DNA of 64,000 nucleotides, from the NCBI RefSeq assembly GCF_015234515.1, contig NZ_JADGMY010000033.1:1-64000 (forward strand), given 5' to 3'. The notes under the pieces are model-generated. The model had not been told where the DNA came from, searched no databases, and saw nothing but the letters and a program-made list of their open reading frames with translations. The stretch's first letter is position 1. Each line of letters opens with the position of its first letter. Both the position numbers and the translations under genes were made by a program. The DNA comes from Cellulomonas sp. (GTDB taxonomy: Bacteria > Actinomycetota > Actinomycetes > Actinomycetales > Cellulomonadaceae). Of this stretch, positions 31,509 through 39,487 are shown one piece after another.

Positions 31509-31703
31509 TCAGCGACCGAGCAGCTTCTTGATCTTGGGGGTGTCAGCGGGCGAGACGACGACGTCGCCGGCGATACGGCGGGTGCGGCGGCTCGACTTGT
31601 GCTCGAGGAGGTGACGTCCGCCAGCCTGCTCGCGCATGACCTTGCCGGTGCCGGTGACCCGGAACCGCTTCTTGGCACCGGAGTGCGTCTTGTTCTTCGG
31701 CAT
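31509..31703 (-). CDS. rpmI: 50S ribosomal protein L35
   Basis: Small basic ribosomal protein of 64 residues, MPKNKTHSGAKKRFRVTGTGK at the start and KKLLGR at the end, typical in length and sequence. The ATG at 31703 has AAGGAG about 12 bases upstream. It lies between infC and rplT in the usual order. Confidence 0.98.
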   Translation of the reverse strand: MPKNKTHSGAKKRFRVTGTGKVMREQAGGRHLLEHKSSRRTRRIAGDVVVSPADTPKIKKLLGR

Positions 31704-31791
31704 GGCTGCCGTGTCTCCTTGTCGTTCGCATCGCACGGTCGTGCGACTCGTGGGTCGTCCGGGCGCGGGGTGGGCGCGCCCGTGCGGATGA

Positions 31792-32841
31792 TCAGTCGGA
31801 CTTCTCGCCGTCCGTCGTGCTGCGCGGGCCGGGGCGCGGCGCAGGCTTGGGCGGTCCCCCGGCCGGGGGACCCGGACGGGCTGCGGGGTTCGGCGCCGAG
31901 GTCGGACGCGGCACCGCGGGACGCGGAGCCGACGCACCCGCGGCCGGCGACGGGGCCGGACGGGCGGCGGGCGCCGACGAGGCGGCAGGACGCGCGGCCG
32001 GTGCCGACGACCGCGGCGCGGACGACGACGGGCGCGGTGCGGACGTGGACCGCGGTGCGGAGGACGTCGAGCGGGGTGCGGACGACGTCGAGCGCGGCGC
32101 GGGCGGACCCGAGCGACGCGGTGCCGACGACGCGGCCGGTGCCGAGGGCTGGACGCGCTCGGCGGGCGTGTCCGCCGCCGGCGTCTCGGCCGGCTGCACG
32201 GGCTCGGGACGGCGCTCGCGCGCCACGGGGGGCCACGGGATGTGCTCGACAGGCGCCTCGGACTCGTCGGTCGACGTCGTGCCGTCCTCGTTCTGCGAGG
32301 CGGCCCGACGCTGCTCGTTGCGCTGCTCGGCCTTCTTCTTGGTCGGCCCGAGCACCATGATCATGTTGCGGCCGTCCTGCTTCGGCATGCTCTCGATGAA
32401 GCCGAGCTCGGCGACGTCGGCTGCCAGACGCTGCAGGAGGCGCACGCCCATCTCCGGGCGCGACTGCTCGCGGCCGCGGAACATGATCATGACCTTGACC
32501 TTGTCGCCGGCCTTGAGGAACCGCTCGACGTGGCCCTTCTTCGTGCCGTAGTCGTGCGGGTCGATCTTCAGCCGGAAACGGATCTCCTTGAGGATCGTGT
32601 TGGCCTGGTTGCGCCGGGCCTCACGCGCCTTCATGTCGGCTTCGTACTTGAACTTGCCGAAGTCCATGATCTTGCACACGGGAGGACGAGCGGTCGGGGC
32701 CACCTCGACCAGGTCGAGGTCCGCGTCCTGGGCCAGACGCAGAGCGTCCTCCAGGCGCACGATGCCGACCTGCTCACCGTTGGGTCCGACGAGTCGGACC
32801 TCGGCGACGCGGATCCGATCGTTGATGCGGGGCTCGCTGAT
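31792..32841 (-). CDS. infC: Translation initiation factor IF-3, ATC start, long C-terminal tail
   Basis: IF-3 binds the 30S subunit and checks the start codon. The frame reads ISEPRINDRIRVAEVRL, the conserved IF-3 N-terminus, from ATC at 32841. GAGGAG lies exactly six bases upstream of that ATC and no ATG or GTG fits, so ATC is the likely start, in line with the rare AUU start of E. coli infC. Residues 1-175 are the complete two-domain factor. Residues about 176-349 are a Pro/Ala/Ser/Arg-rich, probably disordered tail with repeated SSAPRST units (251-277), doubling normal length. Confidence 0.93.
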   Translation of the reverse strand: MSEPRINDRIRVAEVRLVGPNGEQVGIVRLEDALRLAQDADLDLVEVAPTARPPVCKIMDFGKFKYEADMKAREARRNQANTILKEIRFRLKIDPHDYGTKKGHVERFLKAGDKVKVMIMFRGREQSRPEMGVRLLQRLAADVAELGFIESMPKQDGRNMIMVLGPTKKKAEQRNEQRRAASQNEDGTTSTDESEAPVEHIPWPPVARERRPEPVQPAETPAADTPAERVQPSAPAASSAPRRSGPPAPRSTSSAPRSTSSAPRSTSAPRPSSSAPRSSAPAARPAASSAPAARPAPSPAAGASAPRPAVPRPTSAPNPAARPGPPAGGPPKPAPRPGPRSTTDGEKSD

Positions 32842-32885
32842 GTGGTGCTCCTCGGGTTCGTCGTGGTGGACCCCCAGGAACGAGG

Positions 32886-32917
32886 AAGGCCCCCGCCCTG
32901 GGCACAGGGGGAGGCCT
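32886..32917 (-). promoter_or_regulatory. Hairpin in the infC leader, possible attenuator
   Basis: On the minus strand GGCCTCCCCC...GGGGGCC forms a stem (one bulged base) followed by TTCCTCGTTCCT, about 45 bases before the infC start. It looks like an intrinsic terminator within the leader. infC operons are often controlled in the leader in other bacteria, so attenuation or autoregulation is plausible. Confidence 0.5.
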
Positions 32918-33159
32918 CGTCCGACGTCCACGGTCGTCAGACGACCGTCGACCGGCCGACGGGGAGGACCCGTCGACCTTCGGACCGTGACCCGGTTCCC
33001 TGTCGTCGGACGAGCCGAGCGGTCGGGGCCAGGTGGGAGGGACTCCACTTGTGCATCCGCTCCGCCGCGTGCCCCCGACTCCGGCACGGGCACCCGGGAC
33101 ATCTCCCGGGGGGCCGTGCGACAGGACGAGGGCGCGCGACAGCGCGAATCAGTCGAGCC

Positions 33160-33170
33160 CAGGCTAGCAG
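33160..33170 (-). promoter_or_regulatory. Possible infC promoter (TGCTAGCCT)
   Basis: TGCTAGCCT on the minus strand is an extended -10 (TGN plus TAGCCT), about 320 bases before the infC start. That would give a long leader containing the hairpin at 32886. The stretch between 32918 and this point has no gene that I can support. Confidence 0.4.
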
Positions 33171-33225
33171 ACCCGGCGGGCGGCGTGCACGTACGGCAGA
33201 TCATCGTGCGGCCTGCACCACCACA

Positions 33226-33240
33226 CTGGAATGATTCCAG
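33226..33240. promoter_or_regulatory. Perfect palindrome, likely Fur-family/peroxide operator
   Basis: CTGGAATGATTCCAG is a perfect 7-1-7 inverted repeat, 13 bases before the ATG of the Fur-family gene. AT-rich GGAAT-ATTCC palindromes in front of a Fur-type regulator linked to catalase suggest autoregulation. Confidence 0.65.
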
Positions 33241-33253
33241 AAAACGTGCTCAG

Positions 33254-33676
33254 ATGACCCCCATGACGGACACCGACCTGCTGCGGCAGCACGGGCTGCG
33301 GGTCACCGCTCCCCGGCTCGCCGTGCTCGACGCGCTCGAGGGCCACGCGCACCTCGATGCCGACGCCGTGCTCCAGCGGGTCCGCGCCGCCGTGCCCACC
33401 GTCTCCGTGCAGGCGGTGTACGACGTGCTGCACGCGCTGTCCGACGCCGGGCTGCTGCGCCGCATCGAGCCGGCCGGGCACCCCGCCCGCTACGAGCGGC
33501 GCACGGGCGACAACCACCACCACGTCGTGTGCCGCGCGTGCGGCGCGGTGGACGACGTCGACTGCGCCGTCGGGCACGCGCCGTGCCTGACCCCGAGCTC
33601 GACCGCGGGCTTCGCCGTCGAGACCGCCGAGGTCACGTACTGGGGCCTGTGCCCCGCCTGCCGCACCGTCGGCTGA
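33254..33676 (+). CDS. Fur-family regulator linked to catalase
   Basis: Metal-dependent repressor, 140 residues (137 from the second ATG at 33263). It has a winged-helix N-terminus (LRVTAPRLAVLDAL, then TVSVQAVYDVLHAL as recognition helix) and a C-terminal dimerisation domain with the metal motif HHHVVCRACG and a second pair CPAC near the end (structural zinc). It directly precedes a catalase gene, so a FurA/PerR-like peroxide-sensing role is likely. No Shine-Dalgarno is visible; the mRNA may be leaderless or begin close to the palindrome. Confidence 0.9.
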   Translation: MTPMTDTDLLRQHGLRVTAPRLAVLDALEGHAHLDADAVLQRVRAAVPTVSVQAVYDVLHALSDAGLLRRIEPAGHPARYERRTGDNHHHVVCRACGAVDDVDCAVGHAPCLTPSSTAGFAVETAEVTYWGLCPACRTVG

Positions 33677-33751
33677 CACCACCCGCGCCGGCCACGCCGG
33701 CGCCCACGATCCCGCCGGGCCCGTCCGCCCGGTCGACGAGAGGAACACGCC

Positions 33752-35254
33752 TTGACCCAGGTCCCCACCACCACGACCAACTCCGGTGCACCCGTCGCGT
33801 CCGACGCGCACGCGCTGTCCGTCGGCGCCGACGGCCCCATCGCGCTGCACGACCACTACCTGGTCGAGAAGCTCGCGCAGTTCAACCGCGAGCGCGTGCC
33901 GGAGCGCGTCGTGCACGCCAAGGGCGGCGGCGCGTTCGGCACCTTCACCGTGACGCAGGACGTGTCGGCGTACACGCGCGCCGCGGTGTTCCAGCCGGGC
34001 GTGGCGACCGAGATGCTCGCCCGCTTCTCGACGGTCGCCGGCGAGCAGGGTTCCCCCGACACGTGGCGCGACCCGCGCGGCTTCGCGCTGAAGTTCTACA
34101 CGTCCGAGGGCAACTACGACCTGGTGGGCAACAACACCCCGGTCTTCTTCATCCGGGACGGCATCAAGTTCCCCGACTTCATCCACTCGCAGAAGCGTCT
34201 GCCGGGCTCGCACCTGCGCGACAACGACATGCAGTGGGACTTCTGGACGCTGTCGCCGGAGTCGGCGCACCAGGTGACGTGGCTCATGGGCGACCGCGGC
34301 ATCCCGGCGACGTGGCGCACCATGGACGGCTTCGGCTCACACACCTACCAGTGGATCAACGCGGCCGGCGAGCGGTTCTGGGTCAAGTACCACTTCAAGA
34401 CCCAGCAGGGCATCGAGAACATGCCTGCCGACGTCGCTGCGCAGCTCGCAGGGTCCGACGCCGACCACCACATCCGGGACCTGCACGAGCACATCGAGGC
34501 CGGCGACTTCCCGCGCTGGACGCTCAGCGTGCAGGTCATGCCGTACGCCGACGCCGCGGAGTACCGGTTCAACCCGTTCGACCTGACGAAGGTGTGGCCG
34601 CACGGCGACTACCCGCTGATCGAGGTCGGCGTGATGGAGCTCAACCGCAACCCGGAGAACTACTTCGCGCAGATCGAGCAGGCGACCTTCGCGCCGAGCA
34701 ACTTCGTGCCCGGCATCGCGGCGAGCCCCGACAAGATGCTGCTCGCGCGGATCTTCTCCTACGCCGACGCCCACCGGTACCGCGTCGGCACCAACCACGC
34801 GCAGCTCCCGGTGAACGCGCCGAAGTCGCCCGTGCACTCCTACTCGCAGGACGGTGCCGCGCGCTACACCTTCTCGTCGGCCACGACGCCGGTGTACGCG
34901 CCGAACTCGGTCGGCGGCCCCGCGGCCGACCCGGCCCGCGCCGGCGAGGGCGGCTGGGAGTCGGACGGCGCCCTGGTGCGCACGGCGGCCACCCTGCACC
35001 CCGAGGACGACGACTTCGGCCAGGCGGGCACGCTGTACCGCGAGGTCTTCGACGACGCCGCACGCGCCCGGTTCCTCGACACCATCACCGGCCACGTCGG
35101 CGGCGTGAAGCGCTCGGACATCCGCGAGCGCGCGATCCAGTACTGGACGAACGTCGACGCCGGCCTGGGCAGCGCCCTGCGCGGGCGCCTGACCGCGATC
35201 GACGCACCCGTCGAGACCGGCGAGCCGGGCACCGCGAGCCTGCCGGTCGCCTGA
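33752..35254 (+). CDS. katA: Haem catalase (small-subunit monofunctional)
   Basis: Breaks down hydrogen peroxide in the cytosol. The 500-residue product has catalytic H55 (ERVVHAKGGGAFG), distal N128 (DLVGNNTPVFFIRDG) and the proximal haem ligand Y337 in RIFSYADAHRYRVG. Length is that of clade 3 catalases, with no flavodoxin-like extension. Start TTG at 33752 with AGAGGAA about eight bases upstream. It lies 75 bases after the Fur-family gene, in the same direction, and is probably regulated by it. Confidence 0.95.
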   Translation: MTQVPTTTTNSGAPVASDAHALSVGADGPIALHDHYLVEKLAQFNRERVPERVVHAKGGGAFGTFTVTQDVSAYTRAAVFQPGVATEMLARFSTVAGEQGSPDTWRDPRGFALKFYTSEGNYDLVGNNTPVFFIRDGIKFPDFIHSQKRLPGSHLRDNDMQWDFWTLSPESAHQVTWLMGDRGIPATWRTMDGFGSHTYQWINAAGERFWVKYHFKTQQGIENMPADVAAQLAGSDADHHIRDLHEHIEAGDFPRWTLSVQVMPYADAAEYRFNPFDLTKVWPHGDYPLIEVGVMELNRNPENYFAQIEQATFAPSNFVPGIAASPDKMLLARIFSYADAHRYRVGTNHAQLPVNAPKSPVHSYSQDGAARYTFSSATTPVYAPNSVGGPAADPARAGEGGWESDGALVRTAATLHPEDDDFGQAGTLYREVFDDAARARFLDTITGHVGGVKRSDIRERAIQYWTNVDAGLGSALRGRLTAIDAPVETGEPGTASLPVA

Positions 35255-35288
35255 CCTGCACGGCATCGGCCGGTCCCCCACCGGCCGC

Positions 35289-35321
35289 GACGGCCCCGCA
35301 CCCTCGTGGTGCGGGGCCGTC
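35289..35321 (+). terminator. katA terminator
   Basis: Perfect 14-base stem GACGGCCCCGCACC (35289-35302) / GGTGCGGGGCCGTC (35308-35321), 5-base loop, shortly after the catalase stop. Confidence 0.88.
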
Positions 35322-35366
35322 CGCCGTCCGGCGTGGACCGTGTCGCCGCGGTGAGAGGATCGGCCC

Positions 35367-35741
35367 ATGAGCGAGACCACCCCCGAGGACGCGACGGACC
35401 CGACGACCCAGGCCGTCCGCGACATCGCCGACGTCGCCGCCGTCGAGGTCATCACGGCGGCAGCCGTGCACCTCATGAGCGCCGCCGCGGTGAAGTGCGG
35501 CCTCGCGGAGGACGACGCGCAGGGGCCCGGCGGCCGTCACCGGGACCTCGACGAGGCGCGCAAGCTCATCACGGCGCTCGCCGCGCTGGTCACCACCGCG
35601 GCGCCCGACATCGGCAACCAGCACGCGCGCTCGCTGCGCGACGGCCTGCGGTCGTTGCAGCTGGCGTTCCGCGAGGCGTCGCCGTTCCCGGACGCCCCCG
35701 GTGAGGGGCCGGGCGAGAAGTTCACGGGGCCGGTGTCCTGA
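35367..35741 (+). CDS. DUF1844 family protein
   Basis: A 124-residue protein with the DUF1844 core: AVEVITAAAVHLMSAAAVKCGL (two short helices), DLDEARKLITALAALVTTAAPDIGNQHARSLRDGLRSLQLAFREAS, and a Pro/Gly-rich tail. The family is conserved in high-GC Gram-positives, often near infC, and has no known function. The ATG at 35367 has GAGAGGA about seven bases upstream. Followed by a terminator hairpin. Confidence 0.88.
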   Translation: MSETTPEDATDPTTQAVRDIADVAAVEVITAAAVHLMSAAAVKCGLAEDDAQGPGGRHRDLDEARKLITALAALVTTAAPDIGNQHARSLRDGLRSLQLAFREASPFPDAPGEGPGEKFTGPVS

Positions 35742-35750
35742 CGATCGTCC

Positions 35751-35776
35751 CGCATCGAGGGCGTACCCTCGATGCG
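35751..35776 (+). terminator. Terminator-like hairpin
   Basis: Perfect 11-base stem CGCATCGAGGG (35751-35761) / CCCTCGATGCG (35766-35776) with a 4-base loop, ten bases after the DUF1844 stop. Confidence 0.7.
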
Positions 35777-35852
35777 GCGCGAGCGTCGGCGACCGGTGAA
35801 CGAGGACCGCCGACGCGACGCCGACACCCAGGACGAGGCACGAGGAGCGAGC

Positions 35853-35930
35853 ATGCGGCACGAGCCCGCGGGGACCGAGGTGGCCGACGTGGCCTGCTCG
35901 GGCGACCCCCGCCGCCGCACCGCCGCCTGA
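35853..35930 (+). CDS. Candidate small peptide gene, 25 residues
   Basis: In the 374-base gap between DUF1844 and the FBP gene, ATG 35853 follows GAGGAG by five bases, one of the best ribosome sites in the window. The 25 codons read MRHEPAGTEVADVACSGDPRRR... and every third position is G or C. One Cys, no hydrophobic segment. The rest of the gap (35777-35852 and 35931-36115) shows nothing else. It could be a small protein or a leader; function unknown. Confidence 0.4.
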   Translation: MRHEPAGTEVADVACSGDPRRRTAA

Positions 35931-36115
35931 GGACCCTGCCGACCAGCTCTGCGAGGTCCGTCGCCACCGCGCGACGCCCGACGGCCCGGTCGCGGCGCTC
36001 CCCGCCGCCCTCCCGCCGACCACCACCCCGCTCCCCCGTGCCCGCCAGGGCCGGACGAGCCGTCGCGCCCTCGCGACCGGTCGGCGGTCCCGACGTACGG
36101 AAACCGAGACCCGAC

Positions 36116-36619
36116 ATGCTCCCCCTGACCGAGAAGCAGCTGCGCACCTCGTTCGTGAACGCCTCACGACGCGAGGCGAACGACGCCACCCTGCCCGACC
36201 TGTCCGCCCTCGACTGGGACCGCCTCGAGTACCTCGGGTGGCACGACCGGCGCGCGCCGCTGTCCGCCTACGTCGTCGTCGAGCTCGACGACGGACCGGT
36301 CGGCGTGCTGCTGCGCGCGGCCGACCCGCCGAAGGTCCGCCGTCGCACCATCTGCGCGTGGTGCGAGGACGTCGTCGTCACGGACGACGTCTCGATGTAC
36401 GTCGCCCGCCGCGGCGGCGCGTCCGGCAAGCGCGGCAACACGATCGGCACGCTGATCTGCACCGACTTCACGTGCTCGCGCAACGTGCGACGCCCGCCCA
36501 CGCGCACCGAGGCGGGTTCGGACGCCGAGGCCCTGCGGGAGCAGATCGTCGCGCGTCGCATCGCCGGGCTGCGTGAGCGCTCGGTGCGCTTCGTCGAGGA
36601 GATCCGCCGCACCCGCTGA
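36116..36619 (+). CDS. FBP-domain (EF-G-binding type) zinc-finger protein
   Basis: A 167-residue protein starting MLPLTEKQLRTSFVNASRRE. The C-terminal half is a treble-clef zinc finger: CAWC (ICAWCEDVV) and CTDFTC (LICTDFTCSRNVR), as in the FBP_C / FusB-like domain that binds elongation factor G. An RRPP/ RTEAGSD linker and a C-terminal helix follow. In other bacteria relatives rescue EF-G from fusidic acid stalling; here a housekeeping ribosome-related role is a guess. A longer in-frame start at 36038 is not protein-like. The Shine-Dalgarno is weak. Confidence 0.82.
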   Translation: MLPLTEKQLRTSFVNASRREANDATLPDLSALDWDRLEYLGWHDRRAPLSAYVVVELDDGPVGVLLRAADPPKVRRRTICAWCEDVVVTDDVSMYVARRGGASGKRGNTIGTLICTDFTCSRNVRRPPTRTEAGSDAEALREQIVARRIAGLRERSVRFVEEIRRTR

Positions 36620-36650
36620 GGCGGACGGGCCCGCCGGGCGCTGCGCGGCG

Positions 36651-37886
36651 TCAGCGCGACGCGCTGCCGCCGACGGTGGCGTCCGGCGGGCCGTCGACCC
36701 GGTCGCGCGACGCCGCGAGCGCCGCGCGACGCCGCCCCGCGATCGCGACGACGACCAGCCCGGCGCCCGCCACCGCGCCACCCACGACGGCCGCGGTGGC
36801 GAACCCGGCACCGGCACCGGCGCGGTCGATCACCATGCCGCACACCGGCGCACCGAGCGCGTTGCCGAAGGTCTGCATCGTGCCGGCCCACCCCATGACC
36901 TCACCGCGCCGGTGCTCCGGGACCAGCCGGACGAGCGTGGCGTTGATCGACGAGAGCGCCGGCGCGCACGGCAGCCCGGCGACGAACATCGCCACGGCGA
37001 GCGCCAGGGGGCCGGTGGCGACCACGGCCGGGACCGTAGCCACCGCCAGTACCGCGACGAGGGCCAACGGCGACGGCTGCCGGGCGCGCGTGCCGTGCAC
37101 GAGGCCGCCCAGGAGGGACCCGCCGGCCCACAGCGCGAGCATCCAGCCGACGTCCCCGGCGCGTCCGGCGTCGTTCAGCTCCGCGACGAGCGAGACGTCG
37201 GTCCCGATGAGGACGAACGACGCCGCGACCGCCGCGAGCAGCACGACGAGCAGCTGCGGGGTCACCACCCGACCGCCCGGCTCCTCGGGTGCCAGGTCCG
37301 AGCGGGGTGCCGACCGGGTGGGCGGGTTGGCCCACAGCAGCAGCGCGCCGGCCCCGACCGTCGCGACACCGACGACCGTGAGGCCGACCAGGCTCGACCC
37401 CTGGGTCACCAGCAGCACCCCGAGCACCGGCGCCAGCATGAAGGTCATCTCGGTGCACACGGAGTCCAGCGCGAAGGCGGCCTGCTGCTGCGCGGGCGGC
37501 ACGAGGACCGACAGCGACTGGCGCACCACCGAGAACACGGGCACGAGGAACATGCCGCCGAGGAACGCCACCACGATCAGTGCGCCGTACCCGAGGTGGG
37601 GCGCGACGAGCCAGACTGCGGACTCGACCACGATCGACGGCAGCACCGCGCGGCGCAGGCCGAGACGGTCCACCAGGCGCCCGCGCCACGGCGCGCCGAC
37701 CGCCAGCCCGACCGTGAGCGACGCGGTGACGATCCCCGCGCGCCCGTAGCCCTCGTCGAGGGCGCCGACCACGTGCAGTGTCAGGACCACGCCCGACATC
37801 GCGTGCGGGAGCCGTGCGACCAGCGCGATGAGGAAGAGCCGCAGCACGCCCGGCAGGCGCAGGACGTCGGAGTAGGCGGAACGCAC
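36651..37886 (-). CDS. MFS transporter
   Basis: Integral membrane protein of 411 residues with about 12 hydrophobic helices and a central loop after helix 6 (ANPPTRSAPRSDLAPEEPGG, about 189-208). The helix 2-3 loop GAPWRGRLVDRLGLRRAV carries the MFS-type G-x-x-x-D/R-x-G-R-R pattern. Probably a drug or metabolite exporter; substrate cannot be predicted. GTG start at 37886 with GGGGGA close upstream. It is divergent from the next gene and shares a 150-base promoter region with it. Confidence 0.85.
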   Translation of the reverse strand: MRSAYSDVLRLPGVLRLFLIALVARLPHAMSGVVLTLHVVGALDEGYGRAGIVTASLTVGLAVGAPWRGRLVDRLGLRRAVLPSIVVESAVWLVAPHLGYGALIVVAFLGGMFLVPVFSVVRQSLSVLVPPAQQQAAFALDSVCTEMTFMLAPVLGVLLVTQGSSLVGLTVVGVATVGAGALLLWANPPTRSAPRSDLAPEEPGGRVVTPQLLVVLLAAVAASFVLIGTDVSLVAELNDAGRAGDVGWMLALWAGGSLLGGLVHGTRARQPSPLALVAVLAVATVPAVVATGPLALAVAMFVAGLPCAPALSSINATLVRLVPEHRRGEVMGWAGTMQTFGNALGAPVCGMVIDRAGAGAGFATAAVVGGAVAGAGLVVVAIAGRRRAALAASRDRVDGPPDATVGGSASR

Positions 37887-38032
37887 GGTCCCCCATGCTC
37901 ACGCCTCGCCCGGGGGCAGCCCGCACCGGCGCCCGGGATGCCGGGAAGGTCGTCTCCCCCGGTCGTGCGTCGCGCACCGCCTCCGGACGCGCGGCCCTCC
38001 GGGCGGTCACCGGCCGGCCGGAGCACCCGCCC

Positions 38033-38044
38033 TATCCTGGGGCG
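38033..38044 (+). promoter_or_regulatory. Leaderless-type promoter (-10 TATCCT)
   Basis: TATCCT (38033-38038) ends six bases before ATG 38045, which lacks a clear Shine-Dalgarno. Same arrangement as at other probable leaderless starts here. Confidence 0.45.
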
Positions 38045-38707
38045 ATGACCGGACCGCACGGATCCTTTCCCGACCCGGGGCACGCCCGTCCGGCCCCCGC
38101 GGCCCCGACCGCGCCCCTGCCGCCCGGCTGGGCGGGACCCGCAGCCGCGTCCGCGCCGTCGGCCGACCCGGTCCCCGACGTCGCGCCGCGTCGCCGTTCC
38201 AGCCGCGCGGTCCCGGTGCTCGCCGTCGCGCTCGTCGCCGTCCTCGTGGCGTCCAGCGTCCTCGGGTGGCGGCTGTGGACCACGACGCAGGCGTGGCAGG
38301 AGTCGGCGGCCGGGTGGGAGGAGCTCGCCCGCACGCACGGCGAGGACCTCGCGCAGACCACGGCCGAGCTGGAGGCGACGACGGGAGAGCTCGGGGCGAC
38401 CCGTGGCCAGCTCGCGGCCGCCACCGCGCGTATCACCGAGCTGGCCGACGAGAAGGCGCAGCTCGGCGACACGACGGCCGCCCAGCAGCAGCTGGCCGAC
38501 TACCAGCAGCGCGTCTCGCAGGCGGCGGGCCGTGTCGCGACGGCGCTCGCCACCTGCATCGACGGCCAGGAGAAGCTCATCGGGTACCTGGAGGACGCGG
38601 CCTCCTACGACGCGGCGGACATCGCCCGCTTCCGCGGGGACGTCGAACGGGTCTGCGGGGCTGCGACGGACGCCAACGCCCAGCTGCAGACCGAGCTCTC
38701 CCGGTGA
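38045..38707 (+). CDS. Membrane-anchored coiled-coil protein, unknown
   Basis: A 220-residue protein with a Pro/Ala-rich cytoplasmic N-terminus (1-50), a single membrane helix (about 55-76, VPVLAVALVAVLVASSVLGW), then an outside coiled coil rich in Glu, Leu and Gln (about 85-160, ELEATTGELGATRGQLAAAT). Two Cys near the C-terminus (CIDGQEK and VCGAATD) could form a disulfide. Function unknown. Its stop overlaps the GTG of the lipoprotein protease gene (GTGA), so the two are coupled and may act together at the cell surface. Confidence 0.8.
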   Translation: MTGPHGSFPDPGHARPAPAAPTAPLPPGWAGPAAASAPSADPVPDVAPRRRSSRAVPVLAVALVAVLVASSVLGWRLWTTTQAWQESAAGWEELARTHGEDLAQTTAELEATTGELGATRGQLAAATARITELADEKAQLGDTTAAQQQLADYQQRVSQAAGRVATALATCIDGQEKLIGYLEDAASYDAADIARFRGDVERVCGAATDANAQLQTELSR

Positions 38708-39453
38708 CGCCTCGTCCAGGGGCCGCGCGCTGCGTCCTGGTCGCCGGTGGCACCGCCCTGCTGACCGCGCTCACCGGGTGCGCCTACCTGCCCGACCCTC
38801 CCCCGCCGGTTCCCACGAGCGTCGTCCCCACGGCTGCTCCCGCCCCCGCTGCCGCCGCGGACGGCACCCAGCTGTCGCCGGACGGCTTCGACGCCGCGCA
38901 ACGCATGGCGGTGCGCATCCGCAACATCGGGTGCGGCGGGCTGTCGACCGGGTCGGGCTTCGCGCTCGACGAGCACACGCTCGTCACCAACCGGCACGTC
39001 GTCGCGGACTCCGCCGAGCTGCAGCTGAGCACGTACGACGGCCGCGACGTCGCCGCCGAGGCCGCGAGCACCGCCGGGCTGGCCGACCTGGCGGTGGTCC
39101 GCACGGTCGACGCCCTGCCCGCCGCGCCGGTGCTGGCGGAGGCCGACCCCCAGGTCGGTGACGCCGTGACGGTGGTCGGCTACCCGCTGGGGCGGCAGCT
39201 GACCGTGACGGACGGCAGGGTCGTCGGCGCGGTCACCGACCCGCTCAACGAGAACCTCGGCGAGGTCCTCGTGACGGACGCACCCGTCGAGCCCGGCAGC
39301 TCCGGCTCGGCGGCGCTGGACGCGCAGGGACGGGTGATCGGCGTGGTGTACGCGAAGAACGCCGACGGGATGAGCTTCCTGGTCCCCGTGAGCACGCTGC
39401 GCGCCATGCTGGGGGACGACACGGCGTTCGCGCCCGCACCCACGTGCGGGTGA
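38704..39453 (+). CDS. Lipoprotein trypsin-like serine protease (S1C/HtrA type, no PDZ)
   Basis: A 249-residue exported lipoprotein. Signal peptide ends in the lipobox LTGC with lipidated C26, followed by a Pro/Ala linker. The protease domain has the triad H98 (TNRHVVAD), D128 (AGLADLAVV) and S200 (PVEPGSSGSAAL). No PDZ domain follows. The GTG start at 38704 overlaps the preceding stop. It probably acts outside the membrane in quality control or signalling; the coupled coiled-coil protein is a candidate partner or substrate. Confidence 0.88.
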   Translation: MTPRPGAARCVLVAGGTALLTALTGCAYLPDPPPPVPTSVVPTAAPAPAAAADGTQLSPDGFDAAQRMAVRIRNIGCGGLSTGSGFALDEHTLVTNRHVVADSAELQLSTYDGRDVAAEAASTAGLADLAVVRTVDALPAAPVLAEADPQVGDAVTVVGYPLGRQLTVTDGRVVGAVTDPLNENLGEVLVTDAPVEPGSSGSAALDAQGRVIGVVYAKNADGMSFLVPVSTLRAMLGDDTAFAPAPTCG

Positions 39454-39487
39454 CGCGCGAGCGCCCGACCGGCAGGGAGACCACCGC

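Noticed and set aside
32842..33204. N-terminal extension of infC from an upstream GTG or ATG
   Set aside because: The extra residues are not IF-3-like, lie across the leader hairpin, and the ATC has a perfectly placed ribosome site.
33687..33705. GCGCCGGC/GCCGGCGC hairpin between the Fur-family gene and katA as a terminator
   Set aside because: It is short, has a 3-base loop and no tail, and such repeats arise by chance at this GC content; cotranscription stays plausible.
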